Shown here piece after piece: positions 27,729 to 39,283 of a DNA stretch of 64,000 bases. The stretch's first letter is position 1. The number at the start of each line of letters is the position of its first letter. The stretch is from Ananas comosus (lineage: Eukaryota > Streptophyta > Magnoliopsida > Poales > Bromeliaceae): the NCBI RefSeq assembly GCF_001540865.1, contig NC_033637.1, positions 3,739,349-3,803,348 on the forward strand, in the 5' to 3' direction. The notes beneath the pieces are model-generated. The model searched no databases. It saw only the letters and a list, made by a program, of their open reading frames with translations, and was not told the origin of the DNA. Both the position numbers and the translations under genes were made by a program.

Positions 27729-28421
27729 GGCTTCGTTTGGTTCGGGTATAAACAAGAACTAGTTATACCGGGCATAGATACAAGTATGGATTTTCGTAAG
27801 AATAAGGTTATTTTTTTGTTTGGATGAAAATGTGACTATAAGCTGGAACTAGAAAAATTGTGTTTGAATAAAAATGTGAGTATAAGGTAGAATAGTTGGT
27901 AGTTATAAATAGAAAATAATGATATTACTCCTATAATTGAATTTAAATTTTTAAACTGAAAATTTTAAATTGAAAATTTTAACTTTTACATTTTAAATTT
28001 TGAAATTAAATTTAAAATTTTAATTTTCAAAATTTTAATTTTAAATATCTAATTTTAAATTTAAGACCAAATTTAAATTTGAAAGATATAAAATATCAAA
28101 TTTAAAATTTAAAAACTAAAAATATCATATTTAAAATTTGAAATTTAAAAATATCAAATTTAAAATTTAAACTTTAAAATTTATAATTTAAAATTATAAA
28201 TTTAATTTTTAAAATTATAAATTATAAATTTTAGAAATTTAAATTTAAAATAAAAATCTCTCTCAACAAGTTGTTCCGCCCCTGGATGGGAACACTTGTT
28301 CCCACCCTATACACCCGGTATAGGGTGGGAACAAGTGTTCCCACCTACCAAAAATATTGTTTGGGTACAAGAAGGGGGATAACCCCTTTATCCCCCCTTT
28401 TGTACCCAATCCAAACACAGC
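27729..28421. mobile_element. Tourist/Harbinger-like MITE 1 (GTTTGGTTCGGG ends)
   Basis: Begins GGCTTCGTTTGGTTCGGG after TTTA and ends CCAATCCAAACACAGC before TTTA. The centre is cryptically simple AAATTTTAAA DNA followed by a small palindrome around GGTGGGAACAAGTGTTCCCA. The TTA/TTTA flank fits PIF/Harbinger insertion preference. Confidence 0.65.
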
Positions 28422-28425
28422 TTTA

Positions 28426-28783
28426 GCTACCGTTTGGTTCGGGGTTAAGAAAAAACTAGTTATTTCAAGGATAGAGTTAAGTTCAAGGTTAAGATCGGGT
28501 TGGAGTATTTTTGTGTTTGGTTCGGGGTTGGAGTTAGTCCAGGATAGTGAAAAATAGTATTTAGTTGGAGTAGGTGAGATAAGAAGGATAGTGGGTTATT
28601 ATGAATAAAAAATAGTGTTTGGTTGGGATTTGGTGGGATTAAGTAGGGTTAGCTAACCCCACCCAAAATGGGCTATCCCGGGTTAGGTGAGATTAGCTAA
28701 CCCCACCTATTTTTGGAGGTGTTTGAAAATAATATGAGGGTTAGAAGATTATTCCACTTCTTAACCTCCAACCAAATAAAGGC
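28426..28783. mobile_element. Tourist/Harbinger-like MITE 2, abutting MITE 1
   Basis: Starts GCTACCGTTTGGTTCGGG immediately after a TTA (28423-28425) that also borders MITE 1, and ends CCAACCAAATAAAGGC before TTA (28784-28786). Internal GGTTAGC/GCTAACC words form further inverted pairs. Confidence 0.7.
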
Positions 28784-28844
28784 TTAAAGTATAACGATTA
28801 TTTCACTATATTAAATATAAACATATATAAATGCAGTTCCTTAA

Positions 28845-29101
28845 GGCCTTGTTTGGTTAGGGAATAGGGATAGGAATAGGTCTTTATCCCCCACTTTATA
28901 CCAAAACGCTAATTTTTTATCCAAGAACAATAATTCTCGGTTATTCCCACCAACATCTCCATTTTCTATATAAAATTATCTAAAATTATTCTTATCCCCG
29001 AAAACAACCCAACTTTCATCCAAATACTATTTTTCTTATCCCCACATTTGTATCTATTTTTAAAATAGCTAGTTCTTATTTATACCCGAACCAAACGTCC
29101 C
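28845..29101. mobile_element. Tourist/Harbinger-like MITE 3
   Basis: Left GGCCTTGTTTGGTTAGGG and right CCCGAACCAAACGTCCC are inverted repeats flanked by TAA on both sides (28842-28844 and 29102-29104). The 257-bp body is non-coding. Confidence 0.72.
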
Positions 29102-29104
29102 TAA

Positions 29105-30288
29105 ATCTAATGTCGAAATTTTTATATTCAACAATATCTAGTTAATGTGGAAAGAGAGTGATACACGTCCTTTCCAAATTAATGCAGGTCGTACGTATAG
29201 ACGTCTCCCCTACGTGACTTGACTCATTCAACTCTATTAGTTAATAGTTGATAATGTCAGTCGTCTTAAAACTTAGAACTCATTTGATGTTGAATGTCGT
29301 TTAATTTTATCGAGGCGAAAAGAGTTGGACGAATGCATACAGATATGTCATTAATTATTTGTTTCTTTCATGGGACCGTGCTCATTGTGATAGACGCAAA
29401 GAGACACTTACTACTTACGGATACAGAAGGAATTACGTGCTATTTTATCCTATTCTTTTGCTGCATGTAACTCCATCTATCTACAATCCCAAATGAGAAT
29501 TACGTTCTACGTGGATATTAAGATAAGTTATCTAATAATAACTTATTCAGAATAAAAATCATGAAGTGTGATTGTAAGAAAATAGTTTGATTTTTATTTT
29601 TTGAAAAATTTTATTATTCTTAGAATAACATATTTCTATCTGAAAAAATAATTTGGAGTCTGAATATAATTATATTCAATGCTAAATATCTGATTACATT
29701 CCTCGTCTACCAAATATAAATTTTTTAAAATAAATTAAAAAGATATTAAGTTAAAGTTTTAGCATCGGCACTCTCCATCATCTCTCAAAACTCCTAGTTA
29801 TTATCCTATTTTGTGATTTATTTTCATTAAAGAGTGCGCGTCCAACCCAGAATTAAACTTTAGTTATCTTATGAAGATCCCATATATTGTATACAAAATA
29901 GGATTCGAATGGAAATCCACGACAAAACTAACGTTCTTAATAATTTTATTTTTCTTATTGGCAAGAAAATAAGCATTGCAAATAAGATACGATGCACGCT
30001 GAAAATAAACACAAATTCTCCAACCAGTCAGCCAGGGATGTCTTCCTTCAAATAGGACAGCATGCAGATTCTTGATCACACAACTAAATATTCTCTTATT
30101 TTTTACCATACAACTCCTAACAAGTTGATCTTAGCTTACAACCTCTTCTCGCTTCCACATTTGTATATACTTAATAAGTGCAATATTTCTGCTCACAATA
30201 ACCACAATTCTATTACATACTAGATGTTGTTGCAAGTAATATTTTTAAAGTCGCTGATATGCTAGCAATTATACCGACGATTATTTTG
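29105..30288. other. Intergenic, includes receptor-kinase 3' UTR
   Basis: AT-rich DNA between the Tourist-like cluster and the kinase gene stop codon at 30289. The last few hundred bases are likely kinase 3' UTR. No gene recognised. Confidence 0.55.
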
Positions 30289-31929
30289 CTAATGTTTTAT
30301 CTGCAACAGCATGGCGCGGACGTCCTTGCTGCTCGGCCGCTCCTTGGGGTTGTCGGCCGTGCAGAAGCAGGCGATTCTCAGGACGAGTAGCATCTGGTCC
30401 TCGAACCCGTTCCCGAGGAGCGTGGGGTCGATGGCGGCGGTGGCGTTCGCAGAGTTCATCACGTTGCGGAGCCACTTGACGAGGCTCATCTCGTCCGTGT
30501 GCTGGAAGAAGTCGTCCGACGGCTGCTTCCCCATCACCAGCGACGCCAGGATCACTCCGAAGCTGTACATGTCGCACTTCGCCGTGAACTTGAGCGTCTG
30601 GTGGTACTCCGGCGCGATATACCTACATATATATCCAACATAAATAAACAATCAATACGTTATTATTTTTAAGTATTTAAAGGGTGGTCATATGGTGCGC
30701 CACGGATTCTAATTCAATCTGATTCACTTATTTTAATAAATTAAAATATAAAATTTATTTTATTTTAAATTTTTTGATACATTTTTATTACATTTTAATT
30801 TTAAGAGGAAGAGAAATAACGGTTGGTTAGTTGGTGTGTTTGTGTACCCGACGGTGCCGGCGACGTTGGAGGAGGTGATGTGGGTGTGGGCGTCGGGCAT
30901 CTCCTTGGCAAGGCCGAAGTCGGCGATGCGGGCGTCCATGTTGTCGTCGAGGAGGATGTTGGCGGGCTTGAGGTCGCGATGGATGATCTGCGGGCGGTGG
31001 TGGACGTGGAGGTATTCGAGGCCGGCGGCGATCCCCAGGGCGATCCGGTGCCGGGCGGCCCAGTCGAGCTGGCGCCGGCCGTCCGCCACGTCGGCCAGCG
31101 CGTCGCGCAGGCTGCCGTTCTTCATGTACTCGTACACCAGGTAGTGGCAGTCGGGCCGCGTCACGTGCGCCAGCAGCGGCAGCAGGTTCCGGTGCCGGAT
31201 GCGCCCCACCGTCTGTATCTCCGACCTGATCTGCCGCGTCCACTTGTCCAGCAGCCGGCTCTCCGGCTCCGTCGGCTCCCCGCCGCCGCCTCCGGAGGAG
31301 TCGGGGAGGTGGGCCTTGTAGACCTCGCCGCAGCCGCCGCGGCCGATGACCTCGAGGGAGGCGAGGGCGGAGTCGGAGTCGAGGAAGGCGAGGTCCTCGG
31401 CGCGGCGGATGATCTTCGGGCTGAAGATGCTCGGCCCCGACGGCGACCGGTACCGCCCGCGGGCCACGTTCAGCGCCAGCCGGAACAGCACCGACAGCGC
31501 CAGCCCCGACGCCACCCCCGCCACCGACCCGGCCGCGAACCCCACCGCCCACTTCCGCACGCGCTCCCCGTCCCTGTGCCCGTGCCCGTGCCCGTGCGTC
31601 GAGCTCGAATTGGATTTGGAATTGGAATTGGAATTGGGATTGGGATTGGTCGTCGTGGAGTTAGAGTTAGGATTGGATTTGGTCGAATTGGAATGGGTCG
31701 TGGCGTTGGGGACGAAGAGGCGATCGGTGGTGCGAGAGGAAGCGGGGAGGTTCGGGAGCGCGCGCGCGCGGGAGCGGGAGCGGGAGGGGCGGAGATGGGG
31801 GGGCTGGCGGTGGTGGATCGGACGGTGGGGAGAGTAGGAGTAGGAGGAGTGGACGGCGGAGATCAGGGAGAAGGCGAGGAGGAGGAGGAGCAGGAACGAG
31901 AGGGAGGAGGGGAGGGGGGAAGACGCCAT
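30289..31929 (-). CDS. SOBIR1-like receptor kinase lacking LRRs and the beta-3 lysine
   Basis: Two exons, 31929-30848 and 30622-30289 (GT-AG, in phase), give 471 residues. In order: a hydrophobic signal peptide (about 1-27); a low-complexity extracellular region rich in Ser, Asn, Pro and His with several N-x-S/T sites (30-125); a transmembrane helix (about 127-153); and a kinase domain (about 190-470). The kinase closely resembles SOBIR1: GPSIFSPKIIRRAEDLAFL before it, GRGGCGEVYKA as the glycine loop, SEIQTVGRIRHRNLLPLL, HRDLKPAN (317-324), DFGLAK (337-342), YIAPEYHQTLKF and a C-terminus QIKH. SOBIR1 is the plasma-membrane co-receptor of LRR receptor-like proteins in immunity. Two differences stand out: there are no leucine-rich repeats outside, and the segment where the family has its A-x-K lysine is replaced by a Gly/Glu-rich linker (about 209-220). 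It may therefore be a pseudokinase or a diverged paralogue. Confidence 0.88.
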
Positions 31930-32021
31930 GGATGGGTGGGGTGGGGTGGGGTGGGTGGGGTAGAGGCGGCGTTTTTGTGTGGAATTTGAGCACGAAGGAA
32001 ATATAATACTCGAGGTGCCAC

Positions 32022-32028
32022 TTTTATA
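32022..32028 (-). promoter_or_regulatory. TATA box of the SOBIR1-like kinase gene
   Basis: TATAAAA on the minus strand, 93-99 nt upstream of the start codon at 31929, a normal core-promoter position. Confidence 0.6.
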
Positions 32029-34252
32029 TTGGAGCTGAACGTGCGTAAATATGTATAGAGAACCCTCAACGATAGCAACCTCTGAAATTGGCCCCTTGAC
32101 CCCCTTTTATGAGACATTTTAATTCGAGTCCAAATATCTTGGGGATCGGAAGTATAAACTGCTATCTTTTTTTATCTCTCTCCAAAAAAAATTATTTGCT
32201 ACTAACTACTTAAATAGATTTGCTAAAATTTAACATCATTATAATTATTTGATAAATTTGATAAAATATTTTACTAAAACTATTTAATACTTAGAAAATT
32301 TAAAACTAAAATAATATAAAGTTGATTGAGGGAATTCAAAACGGTCTAACTCGAGGGGTTTCTATACAATTCTACCCGTGCGAAAGGACGTGGCGGGTGG
32401 AGATGGACGGATGTGATGCGCTGCGGAATATTTGGACGGAGGGGATCCGTTCGTGGACCCACGGGCGACGATGTTAAAGTTTTGGGCCTTTGACGCGTTG
32501 GCCTCAGCAGGGGGAGACTCAGAGCACGCGATCGAAAGTCAAGCACCGCGGGGCCCGGGGATTGACCCTCGAATTACCCAAATTGCCCCTGGATCGGTAA
32601 AGTGGTTTAGCCGCATTCGATTCTTTGTATCTGGTTTTCTACGGGAAAAAAAAATTGGATGCAAAATGACCAAAATATCTAGTTGCGTCGAAAACCAGCC
32701 AACAACAATTTAAAAATCAGCTAAATTATTTTTAAATAAAATAAAAAAAGAGTAACATGCTACCTATCTTTCAAAGAAAAAAATTTAAAAATCAGCTTGA
32801 GATATTAGGCTAACCGTGATTAACTCTATTAAGCGATTTGGTTCAGTCCTCGATTCTTCTTCGTATTATTTTTTTTACGTAAAAAAAAAAATGGATGCAA
32901 TATGATTAAAATGTCCAATTGCGTGACAATGAAAAAGTAATGATTTAATATTTAGGTCGAGCCATCTGATTCAACCGGTACGAGCTTGATCCAGTTTATA
33001 AAGCGATTCGATTCAATCTTTTAAATCGAATAGTTAAAAAATCATTGTAAACCGTTTGAATCAATGAGCCAGTCAGCTTTTAATCAAACCGGTCGAATTT
33101 TTTTGATTAATGACGTATAATCAACTTAGCTGATTTATTATCTTTTATTATATATTAGTCTTATAAAAAGTGAAACTTAAAAACTTATATCTACTTAATA
33201 TGATCTAAGTATTAATAATGTATATATTTATATAATAAAATTAAAAATAATAATTAAATATTTATAACGATATAGTGGTTGACCCACGGGTTGATCTAGT
33301 AATTAATCCTTGGCCAAATAATATTTTCAAGTCGTTGGTCCACTCGAAAATATTATTAAAAAACATTAGATAGGAGGATATATTGGCCATTTAATATTTG
33401 TGAGGTGTAAGTGCGAACAACAAAGCCCGTTTCATAAATTTTGGATACTAGCGAAACTTCGCACTATAGTACATTTTCTATTTTCTATTACATTAAAGGA
33501 GGAATGTGTATCTCTCTATCTCACCATTATATTTTATTCTTTTATTATTTTATTAATTTACTTAAATTATTTTAATAACATAGGAGGATTAGAGAAGCCA
33601 TAAGTTCTGATAATTATTCGGAGCACTTGTTAAATTCCTGTTCATAGACACTTTATTCCACTTCTCTCTCTCTCTTTTTTTGGATTTGATTATGAAGCAG
33701 CATCAACCATAAATTAAGGCTATAGATTATTGAATTTTATAAAAACTGGTAGGGTTAACTTTCCTTTAACAAAATCAATCTTGCCAAATCTTCAAATAAA
33801 AAAAAAACAATGATTAGATTGGGCTTGAATACGTTTAGTGTGAAGCAAAGTATGAGCTTTAAGAATTGTGCTGAAATACTTCTAAAAGTATCATTATTTA
33901 TTTACTTCCAATCTTTGTAGCCATTAGATGCGTGGGATTTAGCCAGGGTGGGTGAAATAAATTAGATTTAAGCAATAAAAAAAATTAGAAGTATGTGAAT
34001 AGTAATATTTTTACGGTTAGTGAAGACTCCTCGAAAATCTTGGGCCAAAAGTGTGCACAACCTTTGCCACTAACTTGCAAAGTGGACCTAACTCGCATAG
34101 CCCATTAACACATTTACATTCCCACACCACCCTTTTTTTTTTGTCTTCATATATTGAGAATTTGTGCTTGGTAAAGCTTTAAATGGCGCCTCTCTTGAGA
34201 GAGACCGATAGCATGTTATGTATTTTATTCCTTTTTTTTCTAAGTAAACTTA
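32029..34252. other. Kinase upstream region and intergenic DNA, no gene recognised
   Basis: A GC-richer stretch (32380-32620) gives way to AT-rich DNA. Near 32750 the phrase AGTAACATGCTACCTATCTTTC resembles the SINE 3' tail seen at 63480, so a truncated SINE may be present. Open frames are short and unrecognised. Confidence 0.5.
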
Positions 34253-34685
34253 GGAGTTGTCTGGTTTAATGTAAAATTGTGAAAAAATAATTTTGGTGGA
34301 AAAATATTTTCGGAGAAAAATAAATATTACGCTCTCTAGTGTTTGGTTAGTAGGAAAAAAAAAGTAGTTTTTTATTACGATTGTTTGCTTGAAAGGAAAA
34401 AAAAAAGAAAGAAGAAAAAGTTATAAATTAAAAATTATTACATATTTTCTCTTCTTATGTATTATATATTACTAATATAATTTATAATATTACATATATT
34501 AGTATTATAATTTATATTTATAAATAAAATATATTTAAAATATATAGATGATAATTATGTTGTGTAACATAATAATAACAATATATATTTAATACTATAA
34601 AATAAATTACTATATATTTATAAATAGTATTATAAATAAAATATTATATAATAATTTATTTATATTAAAATAAAATACTATTTTC

Positions 34686-34736
<51 letters not shown>

Positions 34737-35100
34737 TATAAATATATATATATTAAAGAAGGAGGTGAGAGAGTCACCGTATACCTCTCTTATTGCGGTC
34801 CACGAGGTGGAGGTCACCTTGTGGATAGCATTTGCATTGCCCCGCCCCGCCCCCCCCACCCCCCCCCCCCCGTCCTGCCCTACGACGTGTGACCGTGGAC
34901 CTCTCTCATGCGGTCCACAAGGTGGAGGTCACCTTGTGGATAGCATGTTGCACGTCCCCCCGCCTGTCCCCTCTAACGCCACGCGTTTCAGCGGGCGGAG
35001 GTTTTCATTTTCCACTCGAAAAGAGCGGAAACAAAAATCTCTAATTTTCGTTGAATTCGTAAAAAATATTTTTCGAGAAAGTATTTTGGCCAATTTGCAT

Positions 35101-37462
35101 TAAAAATCCACTAGTTTTGCGCTTTTGCAAAAGTGGGTCACCTTTTTCGATTTTTCCAATTCAGGCCGGATTTTCAGCAAACTGATCAAAATACCCTTGT
35201 ACCTTTTTCTCTCTCTTTTTTTTTTCTCTCGTTCTTTTTTTCTTTTTCTTCCCAAGAGAGCGGCGGAGGCGGAGGCGGAGGCGGAGGCGGCTTGCTTCGA
35301 TTTTGTTCAATGCATTCTTACCCTCGCTCACGCACCTCCCGCTTTCCTCGCCTCCGATCCCGCTGAGATCGCGCTGCGACTTTTTTTTCCCTCTCTCCGA
35401 CCCTCCTCCACCGTCTCCAACGACAATGCCTATCTCACCCTCTCTTACCCTTCTCACCTTTTCCCTCTCCCTCCTCCTTTGCCTCATCCGCCGCCTCCGA
35501 CGACGACGCCTCTCCGCCGATATCGGTGCTGCGGAGGTCGCTGTGGTGCCGCAGCCTTAGAGCGGGTGGTCTTTAGCGGCGTCATCACTAGCGCTGTGGC
35601 CGTTGGCGGAAAGATGTGACAAAAAAAAATTATAGAAGAAGGAAGAAAAAAAAAATAAAAACAAAAAATTATATAAGAAGTAAAAAGAAGATGAAATTGT
35701 ATTATTAAAATAAGATTACACTGTTTTAAAATAAATTTGCACTGTTTTAATAAAAATTGCACTATTTGATATAAAAATTACATTCTTTTGGAATGAATTT
35801 TACACTCTTTAGGCTAACGTTGCACTATTTAGGAGAATTTTGCACTATTTCTTTTTCTTTTCTTTTTCTCTTTCACTCATTCTTCTTCTTTCGCTGTTGC
35901 CTCCCGCCCGCCCGGCCCGAGGTCCCTTCCTGTTGTCAGGAGCCTCCTTGAGCTCGGCGATAGCCCCCACTGCGCCTTCGCGGGCCTCGCCGCCTGCTAC
36001 GGGCCCCTCATCTCCCTTTGCCTCGGCCGCATGACCACCATCGTGGTCTCCTCCCCCGTAGATGGTGACGGCCTCGAGGTGGAGCCAGGCGGTGTTGTAG
36101 ATGCCGTGGAAGGGGCCAAGCCGGAGGGAGCGGATGCAAGGGCACCTGCGGGAGAGGGCCTCCAACGCGGGGCCGGCGCCGCGAATGCTATGGCGAGGTC
36201 GAGGGCGAGGTCCTCGAGGCCCGGGAGCGCGGTGAAGAGGGCCTCAAGGCTAGCAGGGTGATCCGGCGTCCGGGCGTCGTCGGTGTCGGCATCAGCGTCG
36301 TGGTCGTAGGCGGAGGGGTCGAGGAGGTGGAGGAGGGAGAGGCGGGGGCAGTTGGCGGCGAGGGAGAGGAGAGCCCCGGAGCGGGGAGGCGCCCTCGTTG
36401 CCGGCGACTTTCGGGGCAGTTGGCGGCCCCGGAGCCCGCCGGCGGGTACTTCGTCGCCGTGGACGGCGAGGCCACCTTCGTCGCTGGCAACCTCCGCAGC
36501 GAGGCCTACGGGAGGGCGGCAGTGCGATCGGCCCCGCGTGGGGAGGCACTCCTAATCTCGCGACGGGAGCACGTGGCAATGCGGCGGGATGTACGAAGTG
36601 GGGTGCGGTCGTACGCAACCTCGGCACTAGAGGAGACCTTGGGCCGGGCGGGCGGGAGGCGGCAGCGGAAGAAGAAGAAGAAGAGAAAAAGAAAAAGAAA
36701 AGAAAAAGAAATGGTGTAAAATTCTCCTAAATAGTGCAATGTTAGTCTAAAGCGTGTAAAATTCATTCTAAAAGAGTGTAATTTTTATATCAAATAGTAT
36801 AATTTTCATTAAAACGATGCAGATTTATTTTAAAATAGTGTAATCTTATTTTAACAGTGCAATTTTATCTTCTTCTTCATTCTTATATAATTTTTTGTCT
36901 TTATTTTTTTTCTTCTTTCTTCTTCTATAATTTTTTTTTGTCACGCCTCTCCTCCAAAGGCCACGACGCCGGCGATGACGCCGCTAAAGAGCCCTCGCTC
37001 CGAGGCTGCGGTGCCGCAGCGACCTCTGCGGCGCCGATGTCAGCGGAGAAGCGTCGTCGTCGAAGGTGGCGGAGGAGGCAAAGAAGAAGGGAGAGGGAAA
37101 GGGCGAGAAGGGCGAGAGAGGGTGAGATAGGCGTCGTCGTCGGAGGTGGTGGAGGAGGGTCAGAGAGGGGGAAAAAAAAAGTCGCAGCGCGGCCTCGGCG
37201 GGGTCGGAGGCGAGGAAAGCGGGCGGTGCGTGGGCGAGGGTAAGGATGCGCCAGATAAAACCGAAGCGGCCGCCTTCGTCTCCGCCTCTGCCTCCGCCGC
37301 TTTCTGGGAAGAGAAAGAAAAAATGACGAGAGAAAAAGAAAAGGAGAGAGAAAAAGATACAAGGATATTTTGGTCAGTTTGCTGAAAATCCGGCTCGAAT
37401 CTGTAAAATCGAAAAAGGTGACCCACTTTTATAAAAACGCAAAACTAGTGGATTTTTTATTG
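35101..37462. mobile_element. Gene-capturing Mutator-like element (Pack-MULE type) with about 740-bp inverted arms
   Basis: The two arms (about 35101-35870 and 36690-37462) are long inverted repeats. Matching landmarks are AATCCACTAGTTTTGCG at both tips, AAAGTGGGTCACCTTTTTCG, a GGCGGAGGCGG tract, CGCCGATATCGGTGCTGCGG-like text, and GGAGAATTTTGCACTATT near the inner ends. Flanks AATTTGCAT (35092-35100) and AAATTGCAT (37463-37471) form a 9-bp duplication with one mismatch, as Mutator-like elements make. The centre (35900-36660) is GC-rich, captured coding DNA. No transposase is visible, so it is non-autonomous. The many long open frames in the arms result from GC skew and are not annotated as genes. 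Confidence 0.8.
36050..36400 (-). pseudogene. Captured LRR/F-box gene fragment resembling D3/MAX2
   Basis: On the minus strand, two adjacent frames read like consecutive pieces of an LRR F-box protein. The first has LAANCPRLSLLHLLDPSA and SLEALFTALPGLEDLALDL; the second has ALEALSRRCPCIRSLRLG followed by WLHLEAVTIYG. The frame changes near 36170, and the similarity fades below about 36050. Order and wording match my memory of the LRR region of D3/MAX2, the F-box receptor component of strigolactone/karrikin signalling, but no alignment was run. It is a frameshifted fragment inside the transposon, not a working gene. Confidence 0.5.
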
Positions 37463-37808
37463 AAATTGCATGACCAAGTTTTTTGTGGGGCAACCAAACA
37501 ACAGAATTTTATGTTTCAACCAAAAAAAAAAAAATCAAAGTGATTTTATATGGATCCAGACAAACCCTTAGCTAAAAATGTAAAAGAACTAGACACGATG
37601 AATAGTGTCTAGTGGTTTGTATAATCCGTAAAATGAGGACCATCTAAATTGCAATGTATCCATTACTTATTTCTTAGGTGTTCATTCTATTGCATCTAAT
37701 GGTACCAAGCATCTGCTTAGCCTCATTTAAGGATCAGGTACAAAATCATACGTGGAAGCCACAATAGAGAAAGGCACAAGGCCTGTTCGAATCTGAAATA
37801 GCGAGTGG

Positions 37809-37986
37809 AGACTTTATCGACCGTCCTTGGAGTAAGTGACAAAAAATTTGATGGTTGATATTCAAAGTTTAAGTTTGAAGACTAATTATTTTATGTTTTC
37901 AATTAAATTTATTTCTAAAAGAAAAAAACGAAACGGATAGCATATATACTATCTTTCTCTTTTCAAAAAAAAAGAGAAAATAAAAA
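37809..37986 (+). mobile_element. tRNA-derived SINE, diverged copy
   Basis: Contains GATGGTTGATATTCAAAG and the 3' phrase AAATTTATTTCTAAAAG, followed by ACGAAACGGATAGCATA and an A-rich tail, as in the copy at 63364. A short CGAGTGG duplication borders it (37802-37808 and 37987-37993). Confidence 0.55.
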
Positions 37987-38104
37987 CGAGTGGCTGCCTT
38001 GGCTTTCACCATCCGCCTGAGAAAGAAGCACCACTCTCTTGGTGAGAAATTTTATGAAAAACAGTTTCATTGGTTATTATATTCCTGATTTTTCGACAAA
38101 CTAA

Positions 38105-38390
38105 GATCTAGTTTGATAATATGGTGCTGCTAAAAATATTATTTTTATACTACAAAATGTTTAAAAATTTAAAAGCATTTACTTTTTTTCTATCTTTAAT
38201 TTTACAAACTATAATTACAATTACCAACAAAGAAGCGTGTGGCTATATATTTCTCTAGTGACAATTGCAATAGCAATTTTAAAGCATTGAAAAAGAAACA
38301 ATTATATAAACACTTAATTTTAAACCTTTTAAGCATTCATAGTATAAAAGTGATGCCTTTAATTACGATATTATCAAACTAGACTTAAAT
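38105..38390. mobile_element. MITE, CTAGTTTGATAAT family, copy 1
   Basis: Left end ATCTAGTTTGATAATATGG and right end ATATTATCAAACTAGACTT are inverted repeats around about 285 bp of AT-rich DNA. Two further copies lie at 53189-53697. Confidence 0.7.
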
Positions 38391-38595
38391 AAGAGAAAAT
38401 TTTCTGTTTCATAGTAAGAATTGAATATATAGTACAAACAAATGCAAAGATCAGAAAGAAGAAAAGATGGGAGAGTCTTCTTAGACATATATATTCACTT
38501 TCAATTGATTTTATTTATTTATTTGTTTTTTAAGAGAAAGATAGTATGCTATTCGATTTGTTTATTTATTTAGAATGAGATTCAGATAAATATAA

Positions 38596-39280
38596 GGGTG
38601 CGTTTGGTTCGCATTATGAAAGATTACTAGGAATAGAAGATATTCGAGAATCTTATTCATATTTATCCTATTACTAAGAATATGGAATTCATGTGTTTGG
38701 TTCACACGGTAATATTAATTAGTCATATTATTTAATATTACAAAAAATATACAATTAATTTATTTATTTAATTAATTTTATATAATGTTACTAAAAATTT
38801 CAACATCTTTTTAGAAAAAAAGGGAGAGAGAGTATAAGTTAGAGAGAGAGAGCATAATTAAAAAAAAAGAAAGAAAAATATAGTCGAAATTAGAGGGAGT
38901 GAGAGAGAGTTGAAATTTTAGAAAGAGAGAGAGAGAGAAAACTTAGTTTAGAGTGAGAAAAAAAAGTTGAATTTTAGAGAGAAAAATTAGTTTAGAGAGA
39001 GATATAAGATTAGAGTGTAAAAAAAAATAATATCAATTAGCCGGCGGGTAAGAAGAAAGAAAGATATTAGATATATTATGATTACCTTAATCCATTAATA
39101 TGAGGATACCCACCTTCCCTCAAGAGAATGAGATTAGTACTTTGGGATGAATCTTATTCCCAAATGAATCCAATATAACCAACTAGATTACTTAGTGCGT
39201 TTAGCCAAACATCATTATATATTTTTATTCCCATTAAATTACTAGAAATCTTTAAAAAATAGTGCGAACTAAACGCACCC
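38596..39280. mobile_element. Tourist/Harbinger-like MITE, GGGTGCGTTTGG ends
   Basis: An 18-bp terminal inverted repeat (GGGTGCGTTTGGTTCGCA against TGCGAACTAAACGCACCC, one mismatch) is flanked by TAA on both sides (38593-38595 and 39281-39283). The interior has GAGAGA-rich tracts and no coding capacity. Confidence 0.88.
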
Positions 39281-39283
39281 TAA

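Larger units (their letters stand above)
34253..37567. mobile_element. Outer TIR element hosting a nested Mutator-like element
   Basis: Left end GGAGTTGTCTGGTTTAATG and right end CCAGACAAACCC are imperfect inverted repeats bordered by TTA (34250-34252 and 37568-37570). Outside the nested insertion it has an AT-rich arm, a TA run (34690-34728) and a GC-rich block with two tandem versions of a phrase around GGTGGAGGTCACCTTGTGGA (34806 and 34921). The region at 1-1440 has the same layout. Classification as Harbinger-like rests only on the TTA flank. Confidence 0.5.

Noticed and set aside
30823..31989. 388-codon open frame antisense to the receptor kinase exon, and a 241-codon frame on the same strand
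   Set aside because: Shadows of the GC-rich kinase exon; Arg/Gly/Pro-rich composition and no family resemblance.
35125..37426. Many 75-165-codon open frames in the Mutator-like element arms
   Set aside because: Arg-rich or Ser/Pro-rich products of GC and pyrimidine skew. The two arms encode differing versions with many amino-acid changes, so no constraint is seen.
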